The notes under the pieces were generated by a model, which was not told the origin of the DNA, did no database searches, and saw nothing but the letters and a program-made list of their open reading frames with translations. From an uncultured bacterium (GTDB lineage Bacteria; Bacillota; Clostridia; Oscillospirales; Acutalibacteraceae), in assembly GCA_949283655.1 (NCBI GenBank), contig CASDTH010000042.1:1-64000 (forward strand): a stretch of DNA of 64,000 nt. The letters run 5' to 3'. A program made the translations under genes and the position numbers. Numbering within the stretch: the stretch's first letter is position 1; each line of letters starts with the position of its first letter. Below, one piece after another: positions 52,581 to 61,633 of this stretch.

Positions 52581-54017
52581 ATGGCAGAGCAGAAGAAAAT
52601 GGTGGAAGAGATCACCTCTATGGAAGAGGATTTCGCCAAATGGTACACAGATGTCGTAAAAAAAGCGGAGCTCGCCTCCTACTCCTGTGTGCGCGGCTGT
52701 ATGGTAGTGCGCCCTTATGGAACGGCGCTGTGGGAAAATATTCGTGATAATCTCGACCGGCGCTTCAAAGCGCTCGGGCATGAAAATGTGATGATGCCCC
52801 TGTTTATCCCGGAGAGCCTACTCCAGAAGGAAAAGGACCATGTGGAGGGCTTTGCGCCAGAAGTAGCGTGGGTTACACACGGTGGTGCAGAGCATCTGCA
52901 GGAGCGGCTCTGCGTGCGTCCCACGAGCGAAACGCTTTTTTGCGATCACTATGCGCAGGTGATCCACTCCTACCGTGATCTGCCCAAGCTTTATAACCAG
53001 TGGTGCTCCGTTGTGCGGTGGGAGAAAACTACCCGGCCGTTTTTGCGCACAATGGAATTCTTCTGGCAGGAAGGTCACACCATGCATGAAACAGCAGAAG
53101 AGGCACTAGCGGAAACCGAGCGCATGCTCAACGTCTACGCCGATTTCTGCGAGCACGATCTGGCGATTCCAGTCGTCAAGGGCCGTAAGACGGATAAGGA
53201 GAAGTTTGCCGGTGCGGAGGCCACCTATACGATCGAGGCACTTATGCACGACGGCAAAGCCTTACAAAGCGGCACAAGCCACTATTTTGGCGACGGCTTC
53301 GCCCGCGCCTTTGGCATTCAGTTCACGGGGCGCGATAATACACTCCAATATCCGCACCAGACATCCTGGGGAATGTCCAGCCGTATCATCGGCGCAATTA
53401 TCATGACGCACGGCGACAACAATGGCCTTGTACTGCCGCCCGCCGTTGCGCCTGTGCAGGTGGTCATTCTGCCCATCGCGATGCATAAGGAGGGCGTGCT
53501 TGACAAGGCGTTGGAGTTGCAAAAGCGCCTCTCAAGTACCTTCCGTGTCAAGGTAGACAGCAGTGACAACTCCGCCGGTTGGAAATTTTCGGAGTACGAG
53601 ATGAAGGGCGTACCGCTGCGGCTAGAGATCGGCCCGAAGGATATTGCCAACAATCAGTGCGTGCTCGTGCGGCGTGATAACCGGGGAAAAACCTTCGTCT
53701 CCCTTGACAATTTGGAAGAAGCCATCGCCGCGCAACTCGAGGCGGTGCGCGCCGGGCTTTATGCAAAGGCGCTTGCCCGCCGTGAGGAGATGACCTACAG
53801 CGTGAAAACGCTTGATGAGCTCAAGGATGCGGCAGAGCACAGGCCCGGCTTTCTCAAGGCCATGTGGTGCGGGGATCTCGCCTGTGAGGAAAAGCTCAAG
53901 GAGGAGGCAGGCGTCACCTCCCGCTGCATCCCCTTTGAGCAGGAGCACATCAGCGATACCTGTGTTTGCTGCGGCAAGCCCGCCAAGCACATGCTTTATT
54001 GGGGCAAGGCCTATTAA
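52581..54017 (+). CDS. proS: Prolyl-tRNA synthetase, archaeal/eukaryote-like type
   Basis: A 478-residue class II synthetase charging tRNA-Pro. Class II motif 2 is seen around [15 protein letters not shown], with the [19 protein letters not shown] motif 3 region. The anticodon-binding domain follows, then a C-terminal zinc-type domain with Cys residues ([10 protein letters not shown]... [10 protein letters not shown]). The editing insertion typical of the longer bacterial ProRS is absent. This short form is frequent in Clostridia. The start ATG lies downstream of GGAAAGGCGG. A possible terminator lies at 54196-54235. Confidence 0.95.
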   Translation: MAEQKKMVEEITSMEEDFAKWYTDVVKKAELASYSCVRGCMVVRPYGTALWENIRDNLDRRFKALGHENVMMPLFIPESLLQKEKDHVEGFAPEVAWVTHGGAEHLQERLCVRPTSETLFCDHYAQVIHSYRDLPKLYNQWCSVVRWEKTTRPFLRTMEFFWQEGHTMHETAEEALAETERMLNVYADFCEHDLAIPVVKGRKTDKEKFAGAEATYTIEALMHDGKALQSGTSHYFGDGFARAFGIQFTGRDNTLQYPHQTSWGMSSRIIGAIIMTHGDNNGLVLPPAVAPVQVVILPIAMHKEGVLDKALELQKRLSSTFRVKVDSSDNSAGWKFSEYEMKGVPLRLEIGPKDIANNQCVLVRRDNRGKTFVSLDNLEEAIAAQLEAVRAGLYAKALARREEMTYSVKTLDELKDAAEHRPGFLKAMWCGDLACEEKLKEEAGVTSRCIPFEQEHISDTCVCCGKPAKHMLYWGKAY

Positions 54018-54195
54018 CAGACTTCAGCCAGATATCACACGTCAGGCAGGAAAGCCGGCAGGCACTGCCTCATGAGAAGCGGCTGAAAGCGGTTTGCTGC
54101 AAAAGCTTCTGTTCTAACCCCCGGAAGTGATTCATGTGCCTCCTGGTTCCCGCATTTACTATCTAAATTTCTAAAGTCTACAATCCAGATCACTA

Positions 54196-54235
54196 CAGGC
54201 CCTGAGGAAAATTCCCCAGGGCCTGTACTTTATTT
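54196..54235 (+). terminator. Possible terminator after proS
   Basis: CAGGCCCTGAGG (54196-54207) pairs with CCCCAGGGCCTG (54214-54225) with a mismatch, followed by the T-rich TACTTTATTT. It is 180 bases after proS, with no gene between. Confidence 0.6.
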
Positions 54236-54298
54236 GGAGGCAAGCGCCTCCCCGGCTTCCACCTCTAAAATCTGACCTCTAAAGTCTGACATCTGTTT

Positions 54299-55150
54299 TC
54301 ATCGGAACAAAAAGGATAAATTCCGCTTCTTGTAGCCCTCTGGCAGAGATAACAGGGAGGCGTCCACCTGATCCGTAAGGCTGTTGACCTTGAGCTCCAT
54401 TGTTCCTCCCGGGCCGCGCAGTTCCATCTTAATGAGCGTATTTCCGGAAAAATAAAAATAAATCCGGTCTGTATCCGACATATACCGTTCGCAAACAAGT
54501 GCCTGCCCGTCTTCCGTAACATTCAGAGTGCTGACATATTCAAATTTAGAAAAATCAAGATTCAAGCTTTTAAAATCCCCCGCCATGGAATCCGGGAGAT
54601 CCGTATACGCCTTCAGCATGGGCAGAATGGCATAGGTTGACGCCCCGTCGCTGAGCATGGACATGGAAATGCGGTCAGAATAGATCATCTGGATACACAG
54701 CCGTTTGCCAGAGGCCGTTAACGTCAGAGGCATCTCTGTCTCCTCCCCATCCACCTTCTGGGAGAGCACAACATCCCATGTATAAGCCCCGCCCGCCAAA
54801 ATCCGCATATAGGGCTCTGCCCGGCGCCCTTCAAAGGGTTCAATCTCCTCTGGCTGCACAGGGCGCCTCTCCACCGTTACTGTGCCGGAGCCACCGCCGG
54901 AACCACCCGCTGCTTGCCCGCCGGAGGCGCTGCCGCCCGCCGCACTGCCGGAACCGGCTGACGCACCATCGCCACCTGCATTTCCCTCATCCCAATCCGC
55001 TTCCCCTTGCCAGATTTCTGACTGGGCATCCGTATCGTCCGGCAGTGTCGGCGTACCGCTGTGCGACTGCCATAGCACAAGCACTAAAAATAGCACAATG
55101 GCCGCGCATAGAATCACTGTGACAATCACCGTCGAATTTTTCAAACCCAT
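54299..55150 (-). CDS. Exported membrane-anchored beta-rich protein of unknown function
   Basis: A 283-residue protein. An N-terminal signal-anchor (about residues 5-27) is followed by a low-complexity Gly/Ala/Ser linker (about 45-95) rich in GG and SG pairs. The C-terminal domain of about 180 residues has alternating strands (YTWDVVLSQKVDGEE, LCIQMIYSDRISMSMLSDG, FYFSGNTLIKMEL), reminiscent of LolA/LppX-type lipid- or lipoprotein-carrier folds. That similarity is only structural impression. The ATG at 55150 gives a normal signal-anchor; the frame is open to 55264 without a ribosome binding site. Confidence 0.7.
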   Translation of the reverse strand: MGLKNSTVIVTVILCAAIVLFLVLVLWQSHSGTPTLPDDTDAQSEIWQGEADWDEGNAGGDGASAGSGSAAGGSASGGQAAGGSGGGSGTVTVERRPVQPEEIEPFEGRRAEPYMRILAGGAYTWDVVLSQKVDGEETEMPLTLTASGKRLCIQMIYSDRISMSMLSDGASTYAILPMLKAYTDLPDSMAGDFKSLNLDFSKFEYVSTLNVTEDGQALVCERYMSDTDRIYFYFSGNTLIKMELRGPGGTMELKVNSLTDQVDASLLSLPEGYKKRNLSFLFR

Positions 55151-55492
55151 CCACACTTCTTTCCTGCCGTTCCTCCCGCAGAAGTAGCCCTCCTGCTGGA
55201 TATTCCTGAGGATAAGCATATCATAAAAGCAGTGGAAAGGGAACCGGACTGCGGCAATTTCCAATATAAAGAATCCTTGATAGCATCCGTATACAAACCA
55301 TCGCCGCCCGGCGTGCTCACGCGGACGCTCGCTGCGTTCTCAGGCACGGCAGGGGCGCAGCCACAGCGCTGAAAAACGATGTGTACCCCGTACACGGATG
55401 CTAGCCCCTCGCAATGCCTGCAACGCTTTTTGAAACAGCGTGGGCGCAGCGCTGTTTCTCTATACTAGGTATTATTTTCTGAAAGTTTTTTG
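55151..55492. other. Intergenic stretch with a possible interspersed repeat
   Basis: No gene is convincing. From about 55285 to 55400 the sequence is GC-rich and contains several small inverted pieces, including CGCCGCCCGGCG and GTGTAC...GTACAC. It resembles the short interspersed repeats found between genes in some clostridial genomes. No second copy is seen in this window. Confidence 0.35.
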
Positions 55493-55521
55493 TTGTATCC
55501 TTTCTTTTTGTATGTTATAAT
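55493..55521 (+). promoter_or_regulatory. Promoter of the ceramidase-like gene
   Basis: TTGTAT (55493-55498) and TATAAT (55516-55521), 17-base spacer. Confidence 0.8.
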
Positions 55522-55563
55522 AATAACCGAGTTGATAAATAGAGATTAGAAAGGACGATTGCC

Positions 55564-57261
55564 ATGAAGAGAAAGCTGCTGCGCCTGTTATCCGTTTTTA
55601 TGGCAATGCTTTTGCTCTGCACAACAGGAGCCCCTGCCCTGCACGCGGCCTCTCCTGCCGAAGTGCCGGCTGCCGTAAGCACGCAGGCTGAGGCAGACGC
55701 CTCCTCCAAGTGGATGGCACCGCTTCACCATCTACATTGGCCCACCTCTACAGAGGATTTCGGCGAAATGCTCAAACGGATTTTGTGCGATTATGTCGAT
55801 CTGGTTTTAGACCTTTTGCTCCGGATCATCCTGTATTTTCTGCCGGATGTCGGCTGGCCGGAGCTCTCGGACTATCAGCCCACACAATTCTATCCGGGGG
55901 ACGCCACATTTCTGGACGCACCAGCAGAGGGCGCGCAATGGAGCTTGGGCTATGCCAAGGCGTCGCTTCTCACCGGCAATGAGTTAGACGGTAAGCACTA
56001 TCATGCGGGCGGCCTCTCCTTCCCTGCGGAGCCAGCCACCAAAATTCTAGATGATCAGGCAGTACGCGTGGTTTGCCTGAGCGACGGTAGCGGCCGCGGG
56101 GTGAAGGCCTTCGTTTCACTGGATGGCTACGGCATCTCCTTGACAGATGTGCGGAAAATTCGTGCCAGGCTCGCTTCGTTTGCGCAGGAAAACGGGATAA
56201 ATGCTATCAATGTCTCCGCTGTACACCAGCATAGCTGTATCGACACATTAGGCCTTGGGGGGGACCCACTGCGCATGCTGGTAGGGAATGCGCTGATCAC
56301 CGAATATCAGTGGAATCTCCCCATCTACAACGGCAAAAACACTGCGTTCATGGAAAACCTCTTTCAGGTCACCGCAGACGCAGTCAAACAGGCCTATGCC
56401 GCGATGGAGCCTGGCGCTCTATACGTCTCCTACACCGATGTGTCAGAATATATGCGGGATAAGCGGGAGCCGGAGGTATTCGACCCCAATTTAACGCGAT
56501 TGCGCTTTTGCCCGGAGGATGGCGGCCGGGAGACCTGGATTGTCAACGGCGCCATACACCCCACCACCTTCGGCACCAAAAGTACGGAGATCAGCTCGGA
56601 TTACCCCTACTATATGGAGCAGACCGTCAACCAGAAAGCTGGTGCAAACCTGATCTTCTTCCAGGGGGCGGAGCTTGGTATCACCGCACAGCGGCAGTTG
56701 ACCGACAGCGAGGGTAACACAGCGCTGGAAAACGCAAAGGCCTTTGGCGCCCGCCTGGGCGAAATTCTCTGTGGGATAGACGCCGCAGAGGAAACAGAGC
56801 TCTCCCCTCTCCTGAATCTGCGCATTCGTGAAATCACGATTCCGGTAGACAATCAAATTCTTGTGCTGGCGGCAAAAGGGCAAGCCGTTAATAATATCGC
56901 AGTAAAAACCGGCGAAGGCGTTGAAATTGTAACCGAGATCGGCTATCTTGAGCTGGGCAGCACGCTTTGCGCGGTCACCATCCCGGGTGAAGTTGCGCCA
57001 GAGCTGATCTATGGCGGTTGCCTTCCGGCTAGCCAAGCATGGAGCGGAGAAGACTGGCCCTATGCCCCGCTGACACAGAGCGTACCAGATCGCCGCATGC
57101 TGGTATTTGGCCTGACGAACGACCAGGCCGGATATATTCTGCCGGATAACGATGTCCGCAGTATCATCTCCGGGGTGAACGAGGAGGTTGTCTCCATGGG
57201 GAAACGCTCCGGATCCACTCTTATCACCCAAATGCAAGCGCTCATTGACAGCATAGGATGA
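55564..57261 (+). CDS. Secreted ceramidase-like hydrolase of uncertain substrate
   Basis: A 565-residue exported protein. A signal peptide covers residues 1-30. After an amphipathic membrane-associating segment (about 70-98) comes a domain with features of neutral/alkaline ceramidases: GYAKASLL near the start, the metal-site SAVHQHSC (near 218-225, where ceramidases have a THTHSG motif), NGAIHPTTFG (near 328) and a later FFQGAELG (near 365). Ceramidases cleave the amide of sphingolipids; a bacterium of this type may use it on another N-acyl lipid. The usual C-terminal immunoglobulin-like domain is not obvious. AGAAAGGA precedes the ATG. Family assignment is tentative. Confidence 0.6.
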   Translation: MKRKLLRLLSVFMAMLLLCTTGAPALHAASPAEVPAAVSTQAEADASSKWMAPLHHLHWPTSTEDFGEMLKRILCDYVDLVLDLLLRIILYFLPDVGWPELSDYQPTQFYPGDATFLDAPAEGAQWSLGYAKASLLTGNELDGKHYHAGGLSFPAEPATKILDDQAVRVVCLSDGSGRGVKAFVSLDGYGISLTDVRKIRARLASFAQENGINAINVSAVHQHSCIDTLGLGGDPLRMLVGNALITEYQWNLPIYNGKNTAFMENLFQVTADAVKQAYAAMEPGALYVSYTDVSEYMRDKREPEVFDPNLTRLRFCPEDGGRETWIVNGAIHPTTFGTKSTEISSDYPYYMEQTVNQKAGANLIFFQGAELGITAQRQLTDSEGNTALENAKAFGARLGEILCGIDAAEETELSPLLNLRIREITIPVDNQILVLAAKGQAVNNIAVKTGEGVEIVTEIGYLELGSTLCAVTIPGEVAPELIYGGCLPASQAWSGEDWPYAPLTQSVPDRRMLVFGLTNDQAGYILPDNDVRSIISGVNEEVVSMGKRSGSTLITQMQALIDSIG

Positions 57262-57411
57262 AATCAGGGAGCGTGATATGCTGGTTCCCTGCACGCAGCA
57301 CGGCCACAGGCCGGCAATGCTCCACAGAACCGTCTTTCAGATCACAAAGGAAACAGGGCAAAAAAAGGATTTCCTGCAATAGGCTTTGTTTCGTTCATGC
57401 GCCGGCACAGC

Positions 57412-57452
57412 AAAAAATAACAGCGCCCTGCACAGCGGCTGTGCAGGGCGCT
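57412..57452 (-). terminator. Terminator of the SpoIID-domain gene
   Basis: AGCGCCCTGCACAG and CTGTGCAGGGCGCT form a perfect 14-bp stem with a 3-base loop; on the minus strand it is followed by GTTATTTTTTG. Confidence 0.93.
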
Positions 57453-57492
57453 CTCTCTGCCATTGTGGCATTATCATATGATGAAAAGCCGC

Positions 57493-59862
57493 CTAATCCG
57501 GAAGATACGCGACCGTAAAGCAGTGGGAGCGAATATCATAGTCCATCACATCCGCCCGGAAAGCCTGGCCGCTGATCGTTTTAGAGCCCACCTGAATGGA
57601 GGAGACATACCCCACCGAGCTGCTTACTGCCGTGTCGTGCGCTTTGATTTTCAGCCATTTGGAGGGGTCTCCCGTCAGGGTAATCCCCAACGCATCCTTG
57701 ACACGCGCCGCAAGCGCCTCGCTTGTGATGGTATAAGTGGTCTGATAGCTCGCATGGTTTTTGTCGCCCGGGCTTGTACAGCCACCTTGCAGATACGGAT
57801 ATCCACTCCCCCCCCAGACGGTTCGCACATCCGCCGTTTTGCCCGCAGAGCAAGCAAAGAAGGTCGCCAAAATTGGTGTGCCATTATAAGCCATATATTC
57901 ACCGAGCACTGCTTCCACGGCCTGCATGGCGCGTGCGGAATATGTGCTACCAATCGCAACGCCCGTCACACGGTTTTGCCGCAGAATATAGGTATAAGCG
58001 GCCACCGCCTGCGCTTTCAACGCCTCCAGCTGATAGGAGCCCCCCATCTCTTTTTCTACAATGCGGGCGAGCACTACTTTGGTGTCGACCTGTTTGCCGT
58101 CCACCTCCAGTGTTGCAGGGTAGCGGCTATCCTTTTTCTGTATGGTGACGCCGGGGAAATAATGCAGCAGAATTTCTTGATAATTCCATCCGCTTTTGGC
58201 AAATTCATTGGCGCCGAACTGGCTCATCCCCACGCCATGACCATAGCCATAAACTGTGAACACAAATTTCCCGCTCATTCCGCTCGGGGAAGTGGGCTTC
58301 GTGGCAGGCGGCGCCGTCGTCTCCGGCGGGCGCGTAGCCTGCGTTGGGTCTTTCTCGTCATTGCCCTGCTCCCCGGTAGGCGCAGTGGTGGAGGGTTGCT
58401 TCGGTTTTTCTGTGGTTTCCGGTTCCTCTGCCTCCCCACGGCCGCCCGCCTGGAGCTCCTCCTCCATGGCCTGGGCCACCTCATCCAGCAGGGCTTGCTC
58501 CCCGGCTGGCTGCGCCCAGGTGGAAGGAACCGTGCTGCCCGGCACAGACTCCTCCTGCGGTGCCGTGCTGGTCTGTGTAGCCCCCTGCGTAGCGGAGGAC
58601 TGTGCCCCCGCTGTGGCCGGCTTCGTCTGCTGCACGGCAGCCGCATTCACAGCGGAAAGCGCTGCCTCCTGCGCGCCGGTCTCGCTTCCGCGTAGAAAAA
58701 GTCCGGTGCCCAGGCAGAGCAGGGCGGATACCACCAGCAGCACGCCCAACACCGCCGCAAAGGCCTTCCAATGTGCCGGGCGTGCCTGCTCTTCGGCCGG
58801 CTCCCGCCCGTAAGCGTGTGCTTTCTGCCCAATCAGATCATACAGCGTGCGCACGCCTTCATCAATGAAACCGCCGGGGTGCTCCTCCGGCTGCGCATAG
58901 AGCAGCCGTACCTGCGCGCCATTTTCATCCGCCACGGCAAGAAGCAGAAATGTTTCTTCTGCGCCCTCCCGCTTCACCGTATATATATTGGTCAGCGCCG
59001 CGCCAAACGTTGCCCCAGACTCCAGCATCGCCTGCCGGGCAAGCTCTGCGGCATATTGCTTGGCAGGCTCCTCCTCGCCGCGCTCATAAAACACGCGGGT
59101 GTAAATCAGCCTTTGGGAAGCATTGGGAACCCCATCTGCCGCCGCCTGCACAAACTCCGCTGCCGGCGTTGCAGCAAATGCAACGCTTGTGCCGCTGTCA
59201 TTCAGCGCTTCCACTGCGAGCGCCGCAGCCTCTGCTGCGGTGGCGGGGCCTTCCAACTGAGGATCCTGAACAGCAGGCGGATTCTCCTGCGCAGGCGGTT
59301 CCTGCAAGGCCTCCTCTGCCTGGCTGCCCACATCTTCTGCTTCCGGCTCGAACTGCGGCCCACCAGCCGGCTGCATACCGGTGAGAATCGCCCCGGCCTC
59401 TCTCTGCAAAAGGCCGTCAATCCTGCGGTTATCCAAAGGAAGAAAGAGGATCGTCTGGCTACCGGCCGTCAGCATAAAGCCGGAGAATAGCCCATCCTCC
59501 GTTGCAAAAACCGTGCTGCCCTTCGGTATGGCAGCATGGCGGGCCAGTTCCTCCTCTGGGAGCGAAGCATTTCTCTGCCGTGCCGCTGCAAGGATTTCCG
59601 AGCTGTGTTCTGCCAGAAGCCCCATTGCGCGCATCAGCTGCTCCTTGGCGTAGAGGTAACGGCCCGGCTCCACAAGCAGCAGGATTGTTTGGGCCGACTT
59701 TAACGCTTCTGACAGAGCATAAAACATCTGCTTTGCCGAACCACACCGCTTGAGTTTTGGCTCCCCGCTCGGCAAAAGCGCAAGAATTTTTTCCTGTGCA
59801 GCGGCGCAGGCAGGCACCTGGCCAGCATTGAGAGACAATATCTGCACGCTCAATCCATACAC
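57493..59862 (-). CDS. Membrane protein with permuted SpoIID/LytB domain
   Basis: A 789-residue protein. The N-terminal 300 residues form an unfamiliar cytosolic region, with a run of acidic and Pro/Ala/Glu-rich linkers. One membrane helix lies at about 364-390, followed by a long Thr/Pro/Glu/Ala linker (about 400-525) outside the cell. The C-terminal SpoIID/LytB domain (about 530-789) contains GYGHGVGMSQFGAN first and then EALKAQAVAAYTYIL and FFACSAGKTADVRTVWGG. In sporulation SpoIID the GHGVGMSQ motif comes last; here it leads, an order I know from other amidase-enhancer-like proteins. SpoIID enzymes cleave denuded glycan strands. The gene lies upstream of none of the usual engulfment genes. 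Confidence 0.82.
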   Translation of the reverse strand: MYGLSVQILSLNAGQVPACAAAQEKILALLPSGEPKLKRCGSAKQMFYALSEALKSAQTILLLVEPGRYLYAKEQLMRAMGLLAEHSSEILAAARQRNASLPEEELARHAAIPKGSTVFATEDGLFSGFMLTAGSQTILFLPLDNRRIDGLLQREAGAILTGMQPAGGPQFEPEAEDVGSQAEEALQEPPAQENPPAVQDPQLEGPATAAEAAALAVEALNDSGTSVAFAATPAAEFVQAAADGVPNASQRLIYTRVFYERGEEEPAKQYAAELARQAMLESGATFGAALTNIYTVKREGAEETFLLLAVADENGAQVRLLYAQPEEHPGGFIDEGVRTLYDLIGQKAHAYGREPAEEQARPAHWKAFAAVLGVLLVVSALLCLGTGLFLRGSETGAQEAALSAVNAAAVQQTKPATAGAQSSATQGATQTSTAPQEESVPGSTVPSTWAQPAGEQALLDEVAQAMEEELQAGGRGEAEEPETTEKPKQPSTTAPTGEQGNDEKDPTQATRPPETTAPPATKPTSPSGMSGKFVFTVYGYGHGVGMSQFGANEFAKSGWNYQEILLHYFPGVTIQKKDSRYPATLEVDGKQVDTKVVLARIVEKEMGGSYQLEALKAQAVAAYTYILRQNRVTGVAIGSTYSARAMQAVEAVLGEYMAYNGTPILATFFACSAGKTADVRTVWGGSGYPYLQGGCTSPGDKNHASYQTTYTITSEALAARVKDALGITLTGDPSKWLKIKAHDTAVSSSVGYVSSIQVGSKTISGQAFRADVMDYDIRSHCFTVAYLPD

Positions 59863-59921
59863 CTCTTTTTCATCAGGTCAATCGCGCTATATGCCTGAAA
59901 GCAGCTGGAAACTCCACCCCA

Positions 59922-61421
59922 TCAGGGCGTCCACTGCCCGGCATCCCGATATGGGTTGGGAATCCCTTTTTGATCGTAATAAATCTGCGGATAGCGCGGG
60001 TTTTCGTTCTTCACGGCAAGGCTTGTGTCTACAGCCTCGCTCTCGCCCTCCCGCACCAGGCGTGCCACTACTACGAGGCGCTGCTCACTCCAATCATAAT
60101 TGCAGGTAGAGAGCGTTAAGATTTTATCCGTCGGCTGAATATCAACGCCAGTTGTATAAAGCTTTCGCTGATCGATCTCATCAATATACTCCATGAATTT
60201 TTCATCGCTGCTCAGGTTGGTAAAAATATAGTTAAAAATATAGCCATTGTCATGCTGCGCCTCAGAATTGGTCAAAAACACGGCGTAAACCTTCCATTTA
60301 TAATCCGCATATAGGGTGTTAAACTCAATGACCGGGCTTTTTTGGAAGCCCTCGATGGTCAGATAATCCGTCAGCTCTGAAAACTCCTGATCTCCGGAAC
60401 GCATATGGTGCCCATAAACAATGGTGTTTCGATCCAGTTCTTTGACATTGTTTCGAAAATCCAAAAACGGATTGCCATAATCTGTTTCCCGGCCGTAAAA
60501 ATCAATATCCAGATACTTCTCATTATCCTCTGCCTGCACAATGGGGAAGTTAATATATTTCGTATTTTCAATTTTCAGCCAGCCAACCATTTCCTGATTT
60601 GCGGCATACAAATCCGCATAAGCAGGGTTCATCCCCTCCGGGAAGGCAATATCCGGGTATTTGGCGCGGATATCTTCCCAAGCGCTTTCATCCAAATCCG
60701 TCTGCACCTGATCTGCAAGGTCCCGAATTAACCGCTGGTTATACCAGCCGTCATACAAGCGGTAAAGCAGGAAGGGTACACACACAATCAGCGTCAGCAG
60801 CGCAAGCAGGAACACTGTCCTACGCACTTTTTCCCCCGCCGTATCGCCCCGCCAGGGCAGCCAGCCATCCCCAAAGCGGCCTTTTTCTTTTTTGGACTTT
60901 TTCTTTGAGGCCGGGGTAGAATCAGGCTTCTCCGCTTCGGCAAACAGCTCCGCCAAGCTACTGGTGGCAGGAGGCTGCTCTTCCCTCTCCGGCTCTGCCT
61001 GGGCAGGGGGAACCGGCCTTTGCTGTGGCTGCGGATGCTCTGCCTGGGCATCCGGCGCCTCATAAATCACCCGCATAGAGGTGGATTGCTCCGGTTCGGG
61101 CTTGTCCACCTTCGGTTTCGCACCGGTTGTCTGCCCCTGAGGGGAGGCAGGCCTGCGCGGCGTGCTCCCACTGGCGCGTTTGCTCTCCGGCTCCTGATAC
61201 ACGATGCGCACCCGCGTCCCATCCGGCAGCGTTTCATACTGCTCTTCCGGCTGCGGCGCTACGGCAGGTGAAAAAACGGGAATGACCGGCCGGCCCTGCG
61301 CATCATAATAAACCACTGGCGTAACAGGGTTTCCATTCGCATCATAATAAACTGGCTGCTCCGGCACGGGGGATATGCCCTCTCCCTTGCTATTTTCCCT
61401 GTGCTGATCCTGATCTGCCAT
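59922..61421 (-). CDS. Class B sortase with long cytoplasmic N-terminus
   Basis: A 499-residue membrane transpeptidase that anchors proteins to the wall. The first 190 residues are Pro/Gln/Glu-rich, with repeated YYDANGNPV- and YYDAQGRPV-like units. A membrane helix follows (about 200-220), then a class B sortase domain with the catalytic His in YGHHM (near 335), Cys in TLSTCNY (near 438) and Arg in RLVVVARL. The ATG at 61421 follows AAAGGAGGAG. A second in-frame ATG at 61586 also has a strong GGAGGG site and would give 554 residues. It overlaps no neighbour and is 208 bases downstream of the second sortase gene. Confidence 0.88.
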   Translation of the reverse strand: MADQDQHRENSKGEGISPVPEQPVYYDANGNPVTPVVYYDAQGRPVIPVFSPAVAPQPEEQYETLPDGTRVRIVYQEPESKRASGSTPRRPASPQGQTTGAKPKVDKPEPEQSTSMRVIYEAPDAQAEHPQPQQRPVPPAQAEPEREEQPPATSSLAELFAEAEKPDSTPASKKKSKKEKGRFGDGWLPWRGDTAGEKVRRTVFLLALLTLIVCVPFLLYRLYDGWYNQRLIRDLADQVQTDLDESAWEDIRAKYPDIAFPEGMNPAYADLYAANQEMVGWLKIENTKYINFPIVQAEDNEKYLDIDFYGRETDYGNPFLDFRNNVKELDRNTIVYGHHMRSGDQEFSELTDYLTIEGFQKSPVIEFNTLYADYKWKVYAVFLTNSEAQHDNGYIFNYIFTNLSSDEKFMEYIDEIDQRKLYTTGVDIQPTDKILTLSTCNYDWSEQRLVVVARLVREGESEAVDTSLAVKNENPRYPQIYYDQKGIPNPYRDAGQWTP

Positions 61422-61633
61422 GATTATCTCCTCCTTTGGGGTAGCCGCGCACCTATTGTGCGCATGAGGCAGTGTTTGCCCTGGCAGGCCGCACCTGCGC
61501 CGGGCGCTCTCTAGCTCGTCGAGGAGCTGTTGCGTTTGCTCCTGCAAGCTCTGGGCATTCTGTTTTTCCTGCCTGCTGTGTGCCATTGCCGGCCCTCCTG
61601 CTGCTTTCAAACCCCTCTGCCCCGATCGAGTAT

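Noticed and set aside
57463..58695. A 410-codon plus-strand open frame opposite the SpoIID-domain gene
   Set aside because: It lies antisense to a protein with definite SpoIID motifs and ends in Arg/Gly/Leu-rich nonsense typical of shadow frames.
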